In this document: positions 18,427 to 27,158 of the stretch, in pieces
Position numbering within the stretch: the first letter of the stretch is position 1
Layout of the letters: every line of letters starts with the position of its first letter
Origin: DTLC01 sp964555645
GTDB lineage: Bacteria; Verrucomicrobiota; Verrucomicrobiia; Limisphaerales; DTLC01
Direction of reading: 5' to 3'
DNA: 61,188 nt
Assembly (NCBI GenBank): GCA_964555645.1
Contig: CAZKTA010000018.1
Coordinates: 1 to 61,188 of the forward strand
Program-made: the position numbers and the translations under genes
The notes under the pieces: generated by a model
The model's input: only the letters and a program-made list of their open reading frames with translations
What the model was told of the DNA's origin: nothing
The model's database searches: none

Positions 18427-19812
18427 ATGAACACAGCACATGCACGTGCTTTGAGAGCATTTGCGCGCAAGCTTGCGATTGTCCTGGTATTTCGGCGCGC
18501 AATGATTTGGGCAACTGCGTGGTTGTTCGCCTTGGGCGTTGTGATCATCGCTGCGCGCGTTTCAGGCGTGCAACCATCTGGATGGCTTGCGTTCGGCGGG
18601 TTGGGTGTCGTTCCGGTTGTGATTGGCGCCGCGGCCTATCAAGTGTGCCGGTCCCCGTCATTTTCCGTCATTCGCGCCAATTACGATCGGCTTAACTCTT
18701 GCGGGGGCGTTATCATGGCCGAGGAAACAGCGGACATGACAGAGTGGCAGGCGCGCTTGGGTGACGCCCGCGTACCTGGTTTGCGTTGGCGTTTTGGCCG
18801 GCCGCTGGCCGTGTTCGGGCTGGGTGTTTTGTTTGTAGGGGTTGCACTTATGTTGCCTGAAGGCCTCACACGAACTGGCGCCGCGCGACCATTGGAGATC
18901 GGTCGGCTGGTCGAGGAACTGCAGGCCGAAGTTGAAGCGTTGAAACAGGAGAAAATCATCGAGCAAAACAAAGCCCTCGAACTTCAGCGACAGTTGGCCC
19001 GGCTCCAAGATGAATCGTCAGGACATGACACGCACAAGACTTGGGAAGCTCTCGACCACATCAAACAATCCAATGCCGACGCCGCGCGCCAGGCTGCCGA
19101 GGAGGCGTTGAGCAAAATTGCAAGTCTCACGCAGGCTGAAGCACTGGCTGCAGCGCTCCAAAAGGCGATGGAGACGGGGTTGAGCGCAACCGCAGCAAAG
19201 ATGGCTACGTTTGATCTGGCTGCGATGCTAAAAGCAGCAGGACTCGAGGATGGTTTGCTGAAAAGCGAGTTGCCCACAGACCTGTTGTCTGGTTTGGATG
19301 GGTTGAGCCCGGCGGACCTTGAAAAGCTGCTAAGCTTGATTCAGTCCACCAAGTGTACCTTCAGCAATGCAGTTGCCCGGCTTGCAAACCTGAAACTTGT
19401 AGATGCGAACCTGCTTTCAAAGTGTCAGAACGCGGGCCAGTGTCCGAACACGGACGCGCTGGCGGCGTTTCTTTGCCAAAACACGAACGGGTGCGGTTCA
19501 TACAAAGAACTTGTGGCCTTGTATAGTCGCGGTGGCATTGACCGCGGCCGCGGTGACGCGCCAATGACATGGACAGACGGCACAGAGGAGGAGGGAGCAA
19601 AGTTCAAGGAGCAAACCCTTCCGGCCTCGGTTCGAATGGATGAGGCGCAACTGGTTGGCATCAGCTGGGCCGCGCCGGTTGAGTCCGGAGAAAATGTTGC
19701 AGCGGGACACGGGGCGCTTGACAGTGCGACAGCGGGTGGCGGTTTGGGACATGCATCTGTGATTCTGCCCCGGCACAGACAGGCAGTGCAGCGGTATTTT
19801 GAACGCGACTGA
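18427..19812 (+). CDS. membrane protein with coiled coil, first gene of the MoxR operon
   Basis: A 461-aa protein of no recognised family. Three membrane helices lie at ~25-44, 52-72 and 127-144. A long coiled coil follows (~155-215; LVEELQAEVEALKQEKIIE), then Ala/Leu-rich helical repeats and a cysteine-rich patch (~320-375; CQNAGQC, CQNTNGCG). The C-terminus ends VILPRHRQAVQRYFERD, a motif often seen at the end of proteins in MoxR clusters. The ATG at 18427 is preferred to the in-frame upstream start at 18397. The gene precedes the MoxR ATPase by 95 bp, so it is a likely substrate or partner. The function is unknown. Confidence 0.8.
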   Translation: MNTAHARALRAFARKLAIVLVFRRAMIWATAWLFALGVVIIAARVSGVQPSGWLAFGGLGVVPVVIGAAAYQVCRSPSFSVIRANYDRLNSCGGVIMAEETADMTEWQARLGDARVPGLRWRFGRPLAVFGLGVLFVGVALMLPEGLTRTGAARPLEIGRLVEELQAEVEALKQEKIIEQNKALELQRQLARLQDESSGHDTHKTWEALDHIKQSNADAARQAAEEALSKIASLTQAEALAAALQKAMETGLSATAAKMATFDLAAMLKAAGLEDGLLKSELPTDLLSGLDGLSPADLEKLLSLIQSTKCTFSNAVARLANLKLVDANLLSKCQNAGQCPNTDALAAFLCQNTNGCGSYKELVALYSRGGIDRGRGDAPMTWTDGTEEEGAKFKEQTLPASVRMDEAQLVGISWAAPVESGENVAAGHGALDSATAGGGLGHASVILPRHRQAVQRYFERD

Positions 19813-19907
19813 CAATGACGAAAAGCCCCGCCAGTGCCTGAATGTGGCCGGCGGACACGCGTTTTTTCCAAAACTTTGGCATGGGTTTGGTGTCAAACTA
19901 ATGAACT

Positions 19908-20954
19908 ATGGCAGATAACATCCTGAAACCCGATGAACTCGCGCCGGCCACAGAGCTGGTGAACAAAGCGTTGGAACAGCTTGACCGGATTTTGCTTGGC
20001 CGACAGCAGATACACCGTCTGGTGTTTATCGGGATTTTGAGCCGGGGGCACATCCTGCTCGAGGGTGTGCCGGGTTTGGGGAAAACGGCCCTGGTTCGCA
20101 CGATTGGCCATGTGCTGAAGCTCGAGTTCAAACGAATTCAGTTTACGCCAGACCTGATGCCGGGCGATGTGGTGGGCACGCACATTTTGCAGCAGACCGA
20201 TTCGGGTCGCCGCGAAATGGTTTTCCAGCCCGGCCCGGTTTTCACCAACATACTGCTTGCTGACGAAATCAATCGGGCTTCGCCAAAAACCCAATCTGCC
20301 CTGCTTGAGACCATGCAGGAGAATTCCGTCACGCTGCTGGGCACCACGCGCCCGTTGCCGCAGCCGTTTTTTGTGCTCGCTACGCAGAATCCAATCGAGC
20401 TGGAAGGCACTTATCCGTTGCCAGAAGCGCAACTGGACAGGTTCCTGTTCCGGCTGTTTTTTGGGCATCTAGAAACCGAAGTTGTGGACAGGATTATTTT
20501 CGAGCGGCGCCGGGGCGAATTGCCGCCCCCAAACTGGCAAATGGAACGCGCGCAGTTAGATCTGTTGTTTCAGACAATGAACAGAATTTACCTGCCGCGC
20601 CCGGTGTCACGGTACATAGCCAGATTGGTTTCGGCAACGCATCCAGGAGCAACAGAAGCAACCGACTCGGTTAATCGGTATGTTGCCTATGGCGCTTCAC
20701 CGCGCGCGGCAATCGCGATTGCCGAGGCTGCACGCGCACAGGCATTGCTTGCAGGCAGACCGACTGTCGGGTTCGAGGATGTAAAAGCCGTGGCCGAACC
20801 GGCGTTGAACCATCGCATAATCCTGAATTACCAGGCGCGTTTCGACCGTATGACACCATCCCGGTTGGTGTCAGAACTACTTGGCCATGTGGATGAGACA
20901 GGGTTAAACCTGCCGGCTGACGTTGAGCTGGCGTCAGCGAGCGAACGTCCATGA
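19908..20954 (+). CDS. MoxR-family AAA+ ATPase
   Basis: MoxR ATPases act as chaperones that assemble or activate complexes, usually with vWA-domain partners. This 348-aa protein has Walker A GVPGLGKT at residues 53-60, Walker B ILLADEINRA at ~115-124, sensor 1 LATQNP (~160-165), and the C-terminal AAA lid. The length and the RAxPKTQSALLE segment are typical. Its stop overlaps the start of the next gene (ATGA), indicating translational coupling. DUF58 and two vWA proteins further down the operon are the expected partners. Confidence 0.95.
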   Translation: MADNILKPDELAPATELVNKALEQLDRILLGRQQIHRLVFIGILSRGHILLEGVPGLGKTALVRTIGHVLKLEFKRIQFTPDLMPGDVVGTHILQQTDSGRREMVFQPGPVFTNILLADEINRASPKTQSALLETMQENSVTLLGTTRPLPQPFFVLATQNPIELEGTYPLPEAQLDRFLFRLFFGHLETEVVDRIIFERRRGELPPPNWQMERAQLDLLFQTMNRIYLPRPVSRYIARLVSATHPGATEATDSVNRYVAYGASPRAAIAIAEAARAQALLAGRPTVGFEDVKAVAEPALNHRIILNYQARFDRMTPSRLVSELLGHVDETGLNLPADVELASASERP

Positions 20955-23248
20955 CCCTTGAACAAAATTTGCAGAAAAAGCTTTTTGTTGCCGCAGGCAG
21001 GACCGCCGGGTGCGTCCTTGTATTTTTGATCACCTGTGCGGCTGGCTCGCGCGCAGAACAATTTGGCGACATTGTCGTCACGCCGGTAGTGTTGCATCTG
21101 GGCCAAACTTTCCATGGTTACGTCGAGTACCGGATTTTGCTGGAAAACCACGCGCAGCGCGCGACGCGTCGTGTGACGATGGTCTATCCGGATCATGCTT
21201 GGGTGTCGGGCAATTGCATAAGCAGATTGTCAAGGACAGTCGTGCTGCCCCCGGGCGCACGTGCAGTAGTACCGTTATGGCAGGCGCCACTTCGTGCTGA
21301 GGGCAACAAATTGGTGCGTGTTGAGGTTGATGGCGCCGAGGTGGGTAAAGTCTTGCTGCCTGGCGCTGCCCAACACATGGTTGGCGTTTACTCGCGCTAC
21401 GCGGGTGTACCGCTGCGTACTGTGATCCTCGTCAGCCGAAGCCTTGATCATGCAGCGGCAGAAACCGTGTTCCAGGGGAGCAAAGGGAAGTTCACCGCTG
21501 CAATGGCCACGGGCCCACCGGATTCAACCTACAGTGGCGGTATGGTTCCAACAGCATGGGCTTGTGACATGTCGCTGACCGGTCCACACTGGATCGAGTT
21601 GAACTACAACCCGCCACTAATTGCCGACCGCATTCGTATCTACGGACCAAGGGCACCATCATTCACGGACGGTACGGTTACATTGACCGGTGTTTCAGGG
21701 ACAAACCTCGTCGTTATCCCAGTTTCTTCAAAAGCGCCAACAACGGCAGGTTCGGGTGGTGCATCGAAGTACAGGGAATTCTCGTTTCCGGTGACTGCTG
21801 AGCCGGTGCAAACGGTGCGGTTGGAGTTTGGTTTTGCCTCGGACGGCATAGATGCAGTCGAGCTGGTTGGTCCTTCGGGCAATGCATGGGCTGCGGATGC
21901 ACATGCAAGCAGCTATTATTCCGCCCCAGCACATTCGTATAGTAGCGGGTATAATGAACGTTTCTGTTTGCGGGCCGAACTGCCGGTCACCGAGTGGAGT
22001 GAGCACTGGCTGGCTTACACCCCTTATGACGCTGTTTTGGTCAGCAGTGCAGACTTGCGCGCCATGCCGGCCGGTGTACTGGAGGCATTGTGGCGGTACG
22101 TCGAGTGCGGCGGTAACCTGTTTGTGTTTGGAAGTGTGCAAGTGCCTGAGCCATGGCAGTCGCGATTCCCGGCAATGGCAAGCAACACAATTCAATATGC
22201 AGTCGGCTTCGGACGGTGTGTGGTGATTGAGAATCTGCACCTGAGCAATTTGGACACCGACGCAATAAGGACACTCCAGGACATAGTTGATACACAAGCT
22301 CGGTTTTGGAAAGAGTTGCCGAGAGACGAAACTGCGAATTCATCCTTCCGTGTTGTGGACGATGTCACGGTTCCTGTGCGCGGCATGGTATTGCTCATAC
22401 TCGGGTTCGTAATCGTAGTCGGACCTGTGAACCTGATTGTGCTGTCGCGGTTGAAACGGCGCACATGGATGCTCTGGACAATTCCGGCAATTTCGTTCCT
22501 GACATGTATGCTTGTGTTTGCATACAGCCTGCTGAGCGAAGGCGTCACACCGAGCGTGCGGCTCGAGAGTCTTACCTTGCTCGACCAGGCAAACCGTCGC
22601 GCCACAACACTCGGCGCAATCGCATATTATTGTCCGCTCACACCAGCTCAAGGATTAAGGTTCGATTATCAAACCGAAGTCACACCGCTTGTGGAACAGT
22701 GGTCGTTTGGCGGCTCAGCCAACGCGCGTGAGGTTGATTGGACACAAGGCCAGCACTTGCAGCGAGGCTGGTTGACTGCGCGCGTACCGGCGCATTTCTT
22801 TGTGCGTAAATCCGAGACGCGTCGTGAACGGTTGCAAGTCGAAAATGCGCATGGCCAATTAATTGTTGTAAATGGTCTCGGAGCGCCTGTGCGCGCACTG
22901 TGGCTAGCCGACGCTGCCGGGAAAGTTTTCGCGGCCGGGCCGATCGCGGCGGGGGCGCGCGCGACGCTGACACCGGTGGCGGTTCCCGCAAAAGTCTCGG
23001 GCGCATTGGGCCTGGGCGATCTGCTGACTAAAGCAAGCTATGGCGCGCTTGTTTCGTCGCTGACCAACAACACCGTGGCGCACCTCAGGCCGGGCACCTA
23101 TATCGCCGAGCTGGAGAGCAACCCGTTTCTGGAGAATGGCTTTGGGCAAAATGCAGAAATCAAATCTGTGCCGGCTGCAAACGTCGTGTACGGGATCTTG
23201 GATTCGCCCGTTTCGATTGCGTCCACGGAAACTCTAACAGGGCGTTGA
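20951..23248 (+). CDS. large membrane protein of the MoxR operon
   Basis: A 765-aa exported membrane protein. A signal peptide (residues ~12-35, CVLVFLITCAAGSRA) leads into a large extracytoplasmic beta-rich region (~36-475). Two adjacent membrane helices follow (~478-500 MVLLILGFVIVVGPVNLIVL; ~508-528), then a second extracytoplasmic domain. A GLEALWRYVECGGNLFVFG-like segment (~375-395) resembles the Rossmann-like glutamine-amidotransferase-type fold found in proteins of this operon type. Overlap with the MoxR gene by four bases implies a shared complex. No enzymatic motif was identified. Confidence 0.8.
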   Translation: MTLEQNLQKKLFVAAGRTAGCVLVFLITCAAGSRAEQFGDIVVTPVVLHLGQTFHGYVEYRILLENHAQRATRRVTMVYPDHAWVSGNCISRLSRTVVLPPGARAVVPLWQAPLRAEGNKLVRVEVDGAEVGKVLLPGAAQHMVGVYSRYAGVPLRTVILVSRSLDHAAAETVFQGSKGKFTAAMATGPPDSTYSGGMVPTAWACDMSLTGPHWIELNYNPPLIADRIRIYGPRAPSFTDGTVTLTGVSGTNLVVIPVSSKAPTTAGSGGASKYREFSFPVTAEPVQTVRLEFGFASDGIDAVELVGPSGNAWAADAHASSYYSAPAHSYSSGYNERFCLRAELPVTEWSEHWLAYTPYDAVLVSSADLRAMPAGVLEALWRYVECGGNLFVFGSVQVPEPWQSRFPAMASNTIQYAVGFGRCVVIENLHLSNLDTDAIRTLQDIVDTQARFWKELPRDETANSSFRVVDDVTVPVRGMVLLILGFVIVVGPVNLIVLSRLKRRTWMLWTIPAISFLTCMLVFAYSLLSEGVTPSVRLESLTLLDQANRRATTLGAIAYYCPLTPAQGLRFDYQTEVTPLVEQWSFGGSANAREVDWTQGQHLQRGWLTARVPAHFFVRKSETRRERLQVENAHGQLIVVNGLGAPVRALWLADAAGKVFAAGPIAAGARATLTPVAVPAKVSGALGLGDLLTKASYGALVSSLTNNTVAHLRPGTYIAELESNPFLENGFGQNAEIKSVPAANVVYGILDSPVSIASTETLTGR

Positions 23249-23586
23249 CCCAAAAAAATTGCTTATGCGGTTCAGGATTGGAAAAGCATGCGACATGCAA
23301 ATTTGGACCGGCGCTAATAGCCGTTCAGTAAACAGCCGATGACTGCTAATTCTGAAAAACCAGATTCAACTAACGAGGGCACGCGGACCGCATGCGGTTT
23401 TCGGCGGTTCGCCGCAGACAACCATCGCAGTCCATCCGGGCTGGCGAAAAAATTTTTGTACCGGCAGGTGTGCTACAAAAACACGCGTTGTGGACTGTCG
23501 AGCGAGCCGCCCGACAGCCTCGCACTGACGGGAACAACAGCAGCGTATGCTCCCCAACCCAGTTTCCCGGGCTAAAAGCGAATTCC
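23249..23586. other. 338-bp gap inside the operon with a repeat motif
   Basis: No gene is supported here. A short-motif copy (CCCCAACCCAGTTTCCCGGGCT) lies at 23552-23573, 14 bp before the next gene. The preceding 150 bp are loosely similar in layout to the region following repeat copy A, but I cannot show homology by eye. Confidence 0.4.
23552..23573 (+). repeat. short intergenic motif copy
   Basis: CCCCAACCCAGTTTCCCGGGCT, closest to the copy at 5667-5688 (CCCCAAACCAGTTTTTCGGGCT, 4 mismatches in 22). Confidence 0.55.
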
Positions 23587-24528
23587 ATGAAGGTCGAGGT
23601 CAAAAACTTGCGGAAAGAATTCGGCCCGACAGTGGCCTTGGACAACATCTCGTTCTGGTTTGAATCAGGCAGAATCTTCGGCTTTGTCGGCCCGAACGGC
23701 GCCGGCAAAACCACGACCATGCGCATAATCGCGACAGTCGAAGATCCAACCGACGGCGATGTGTTCATTGATGGTATATCAGTTTGTGAATACCCGGAGC
23801 ATGCGCGGCGGCTAGTCGGCTTTGTCCCGGATACGCTACCTGCTCACGGCGACATTACAGTGCATGAATACCTTGATTTTTATGGCCGCGCTTATGGGCT
23901 GGAGCGGTCTCAGCGCAAACAAGCCGTCGAAGCAGTCGAAGAATTCACCAATCTGACTGACATCCGCGACAAAACACTAAAAGCGCTTTCCAAAGGAATG
24001 AAACAACGCGTCAGCCTCGGGCGCGCACTTGTGCATGACCCTGCAGTATTGATTCTGGATGAACCGGCTGCAGGGCTTGATCCGCGTGCGCGCATCGAGC
24101 TGCGCGAGTTGATGGTACTGTTGGCCAAACGCAACAAGGCAATTCTCATCAGCTCACACATTCTCACCGAGCTGACGGAAATTTGCGACGGTGTGGTCAT
24201 CATCGAACGCGGCAAGATTCTTGAGACCGGTACGATGGATGAATTGCTCAGGAAAAGCGCGCCACGCCGAACCGTTGCAGTGCGATTGCTCGATCACGAT
24301 GACCAAGAAATAAACCGCTTGCTTAGGGAACTGCTCCAAATGCCGCACGTTGAGAACCCCCGTACGGTAGGCCAAGAAGTTCATTTTGACCTTTCCGGGG
24401 ATGATTCGGCAAAGTCGGGAATATTGGCGGCTCTTGTGGCAAAAAACTTCCAGATAGCCGAATTCCGACTAACCAAGGCGGATTTGGAGGATCTCTTCAT
24501 GAAAGTCACAAAAGGAGGCGTGCAATGA
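23587..24528 (+). CDS. ABC transporter ATP-binding protein
   Basis: ATPase subunit of an ABC-2-type (NatA/GldA-like) exporter, 313 aa. Walker A is GPNGAGKTT (~37-45), the signature is LSKGMKQR (~136-143), Walker B is VLILDEPAAGLDP (~153-165), followed by the H-loop SSHIL. The C-terminal ~80 residues form the extra domain common in this subfamily. The ATG at 23587 (MKVEVKNLRKEFG) is the natural start; the frame opens earlier but runs through the intergenic motif. It pairs with the permease gene 115 bp downstream. Confidence 0.95.
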   Translation: MKVEVKNLRKEFGPTVALDNISFWFESGRIFGFVGPNGAGKTTTMRIIATVEDPTDGDVFIDGISVCEYPEHARRLVGFVPDTLPAHGDITVHEYLDFYGRAYGLERSQRKQAVEAVEEFTNLTDIRDKTLKALSKGMKQRVSLGRALVHDPAVLILDEPAAGLDPRARIELRELMVLLAKRNKAILISSHILTELTEICDGVVIIERGKILETGTMDELLRKSAPRRTVAVRLLDHDDQEINRLLRELLQMPHVENPRTVGQEVHFDLSGDDSAKSGILAALVAKNFQIAEFRLTKADLEDLFMKVTKGGVQ

Positions 24529-24564
24529 ATGGTTGGCACAAAACGATTTACGATTTATGCCGGC

Positions 24565-24622
24565 CGGGTTCGTCCTCGAACCCGTGTGGCGACAGGCACA
24601 CTTCCCAACCCGGTTTTTCGGT
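24565..24622 (+). repeat. hairpin plus short motif between ABC genes
   Basis: A perfect inverted repeat CGGGTTCG-TCCT-CGAACCCG (24565-24584) is followed by a motif copy CCCAACCCGGTTTTTCGGTT (24604-24622 and one base beyond). There is no T-run after the first hairpin, so it is not a classical terminator; it could attenuate, process or stabilise the polycistronic mRNA. Confidence 0.5.
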
Positions 24623-24643
24623 TAAATCAAAAGCCCGAACTAC

Positions 24644-26188
24644 ATGAGAACCGCCATTGCCAACCTCACGTCTCGCCTGGCCAACTGGCGCCAATGGGAG
24701 TTAAATCCCGTGTTGGTTAAAGAACTGCGTCAGGCAGTCCGCAATCGGACAGTCACGGGTGCATTGTTGATGTTGTTGGGTGCACTGCTTTTGGTTTCGG
24801 TTGGCGTCGTAGTGAGCCAGCATTTTGCAGTTGACGATTACCTGAGCCTGGGTGCGGTTGTGTTCAACATTTACCTGGTCATTCTTACCGGCACAAGTTT
24901 CTTGTTTATCCCGATTTATTGTGGCGCGCGTTTAGTCGGCGAGCGCGATCCGGCAAACCTCGACATGTTGTACGCAACCACGCTTACGCCAGGGGCAATC
25001 ATCCGCGGCAAGTTCCTTTCCGGGGCTTATTTGGCGCTGCTTTTCTTCAGTGTATGCATGCCGTTCATGGCGTTTACATATCTGTTGCGCGGGGTGGATT
25101 TACCGACAATTTTTCTGATCCTTTCGTGTCTTTATGCCCTTGTGTGCGGTGCTATTATGGTTGCAATTTTCGTGGCATGCCTACCGGTCAGCAAAGTGTT
25201 CAAGATCGGGGTCGCACTGTTTGCTGTGTGGAACGGGTTGACGCCAGTCGTGCCATTGATGTTTTTCCCGTGGTTGAATGCGGGGATGGGCATGAGGTTT
25301 GGTACAGGTGAGTTTTGGATAGGTCTTTTCACCGCTGGAGCCGTCGCAATGGCTTTCTTTGGCCTGTTGTACTTTGGCTCAGTTGCACTTGTGTCACCTG
25401 CGTCGGCCAATCGCGCTCTGCCTTTGCGGCTTTACGCCACAATAATTTGGGCGCTTGGGGCGGCAATAAGCATGTTCTGGGTGGGCCGCAAAGCCGATGT
25501 TGAACTGATTTTACCCTGGGCAATTACGACTTTCTTCCTGATGGTGCTTGCGTTGCTCGTGCTGGTCAGTCAAAAAGACCAGCTTAGCTTGCGCGTGCGC
25601 CGGGATATACCGGCTGCCGGCCCGAAACGGGCGCTTGCGTTTCTGTTTTTCAACGGTGCTGCGGGCGGGTTGCTCTGGGCAATGCTGATCTTGGGGCTGA
25701 CTTATGCAGTGACGGGTGTCTTTCTGCTGTCAGGCCCCGCTCGGGCTGCAAGCAGCAGCATTATGTCGTTCCAAGAGGCTAATCGGTTTTTGTTAAAGTC
25801 CGGCGCAGTGCTCGCATACGCGCTTGCCTACACACTAATGGGGCTGTTTCTGCACCGCAAATTTCTACCAAATCGCGCACCGAAAACTGCAGCGCTGTTT
25901 GTCATGTTGATTTTGGGGGCTGCCATATTACCATATACCGTGCTGTTTTTTTTGAACCGGCTTTCGCTTGAATCGTTCCGGGAATTGCAACTTGGCAACG
26001 TGTTCAACGTATTCTCCATTGAAGACGACGCACATTTGAGCGCGCACCTGACTTTTGCCGCAGCATGGTTGGGGGTGGCAGCACTGCTGAACTTGAAATG
26101 GTTCGTTGCCCAGGTGAGAAACTTTTACCCAATCGAACGTAGTGCCGTGCCACAGGTTCAATCCGCACATTTGACGCCTCCGGTCTGA
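24644..26188 (+). CDS. ABC-2-type transporter permease
   Basis: A 514-aa multi-spanning membrane protein, partner of the upstream ATPase. About twelve hydrophobic segments are visible, beginning with GALLMLLGALLLVSVGVVV (~39-57). The N-terminal LNPVLVKELRQAVRNR is typical of this permease family, whose cytoplasmic N-terminus contacts the ATPase. The GERDPANLDMLYATTLTPGAIIRGK segment matches ABC-2/gliding-type permeases. The DUF58 gene follows 16 bp later. The substrate is unknown. Confidence 0.9.
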   Translation: MRTAIANLTSRLANWRQWELNPVLVKELRQAVRNRTVTGALLMLLGALLLVSVGVVVSQHFAVDDYLSLGAVVFNIYLVILTGTSFLFIPIYCGARLVGERDPANLDMLYATTLTPGAIIRGKFLSGAYLALLFFSVCMPFMAFTYLLRGVDLPTIFLILSCLYALVCGAIMVAIFVACLPVSKVFKIGVALFAVWNGLTPVVPLMFFPWLNAGMGMRFGTGEFWIGLFTAGAVAMAFFGLLYFGSVALVSPASANRALPLRLYATIIWALGAAISMFWVGRKADVELILPWAITTFFLMVLALLVLVSQKDQLSLRVRRDIPAAGPKRALAFLFFNGAAGGLLWAMLILGLTYAVTGVFLLSGPARAASSSIMSFQEANRFLLKSGAVLAYALAYTLMGLFLHRKFLPNRAPKTAALFVMLILGAAILPYTVLFFLNRLSLESFRELQLGNVFNVFSIEDDAHLSAHLTFAAAWLGVAALLNLKWFVAQVRNFYPIERSAVPQVQSAHLTPPV

Positions 26189-26204
26189 GACATGACGACT
26201 ACTT

Positions 26205-27071
26205 ATGGACGACGCCATCCGCCAGGCCCTGTTTGAAGGTGAGAAACTAGGCGCACGCTACGCGCTACAAATCCCGCAGGTTGCACCCTCCGGCGCGTTG
26301 GGATTGCGCCTTGGCCGGCGTGCTGGCACGTCCATTGATTTCCAAGACTACCGCGAATACCAGCCGGGCGACGATCTTCGGTTTGTGGATTGGAATGTCT
26401 ATGCCCGCACAGACCGCATGGCAGTAAAGTTGTTCCGGGAAGAAGTAACACCGCATCTGGACCTGCTGATTGACGGCTCCCGCTCCATGAATTTGGAAGG
26501 CACCGCCAAAGCGCAGGCTGCGGCACGGCTGGCTGCGGCGCTGGCCACTGCTGCAGCCAACGCGCAATGCACACATGCAGTGTGGATTTCAGGAGACGGG
26601 TTCCACAGGCTGACCAATGATACACAGGCGCCGTCCAAATGGGCTGGGCTCCAGTTCACCAGTACTCGAACAATTGACGATGCGCTCGAGCTGTTGGCGC
26701 CGCGCCTGAGACGATTGGGCGTGCGCATCTTGATAAGTGACCTGTTCTGGCCGGCAAACCCGTCGCATACGGTCCGTAGGCTCTGCTCGGGTGGAGCAGC
26801 ATTGTTCATTATCCAACTGTTGGCGCGCGATGACGCTGAGCCGCCCGTTTACGGCAGTGTGCGGTTGGTGGACTGCGAGACGGCTGAAGCAAGCGATGTT
26901 TACGTGGACGCGACCGTGCTGCGGCAGTATCGCAATAACCTCGCACAGTGGCAGCAAGCATGGGCGGACGCCTGCCGCCAATGCGGCGCGATGATGACAA
27001 CCGTCGTCGCGGAAGACACGGTAGACCTGCTGACCGGACTCGAGCCTGTGCAATTACTTGCGCCAGCTTGA
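26205..27071 (+). CDS. DUF58 domain protein
   Basis: A 288-aa cytoplasmic protein of the DUF58 family, which contains a degenerate vWA-like fold and almost always sits next to MoxR ATPases. The hallmark FQDYREYQPGDDLRFVDWNV region lies at ~46-65, followed by MAVKLFREE. The vWA-like start DLLIDGSRSM (~87-96) keeps a DxSxS-like metal site. Spacing to the ABC permease (16 bp) and to the vWA gene (87 bp) indicates cotranscription. Confidence 0.93.
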   Translation: MDDAIRQALFEGEKLGARYALQIPQVAPSGALGLRLGRRAGTSIDFQDYREYQPGDDLRFVDWNVYARTDRMAVKLFREEVTPHLDLLIDGSRSMNLEGTAKAQAAARLAAALATAAANAQCTHAVWISGDGFHRLTNDTQAPSKWAGLQFTSTRTIDDALELLAPRLRRLGVRILISDLFWPANPSHTVRRLCSGGAALFIIQLLARDDAEPPVYGSVRLVDCETAEASDVYVDATVLRQYRNNLAQWQQAWADACRQCGAMMTTVVAEDTVDLLTGLEPVQLLAPA

Positions 27072-27158
27072 AATGAGAGCCGCACTCCGAACACGTTGTG
27101 TCGGTGAAACGTCCCATGCGCCGCACGGGCATCACGGAAACAACCTGCGCAGGCTCCC

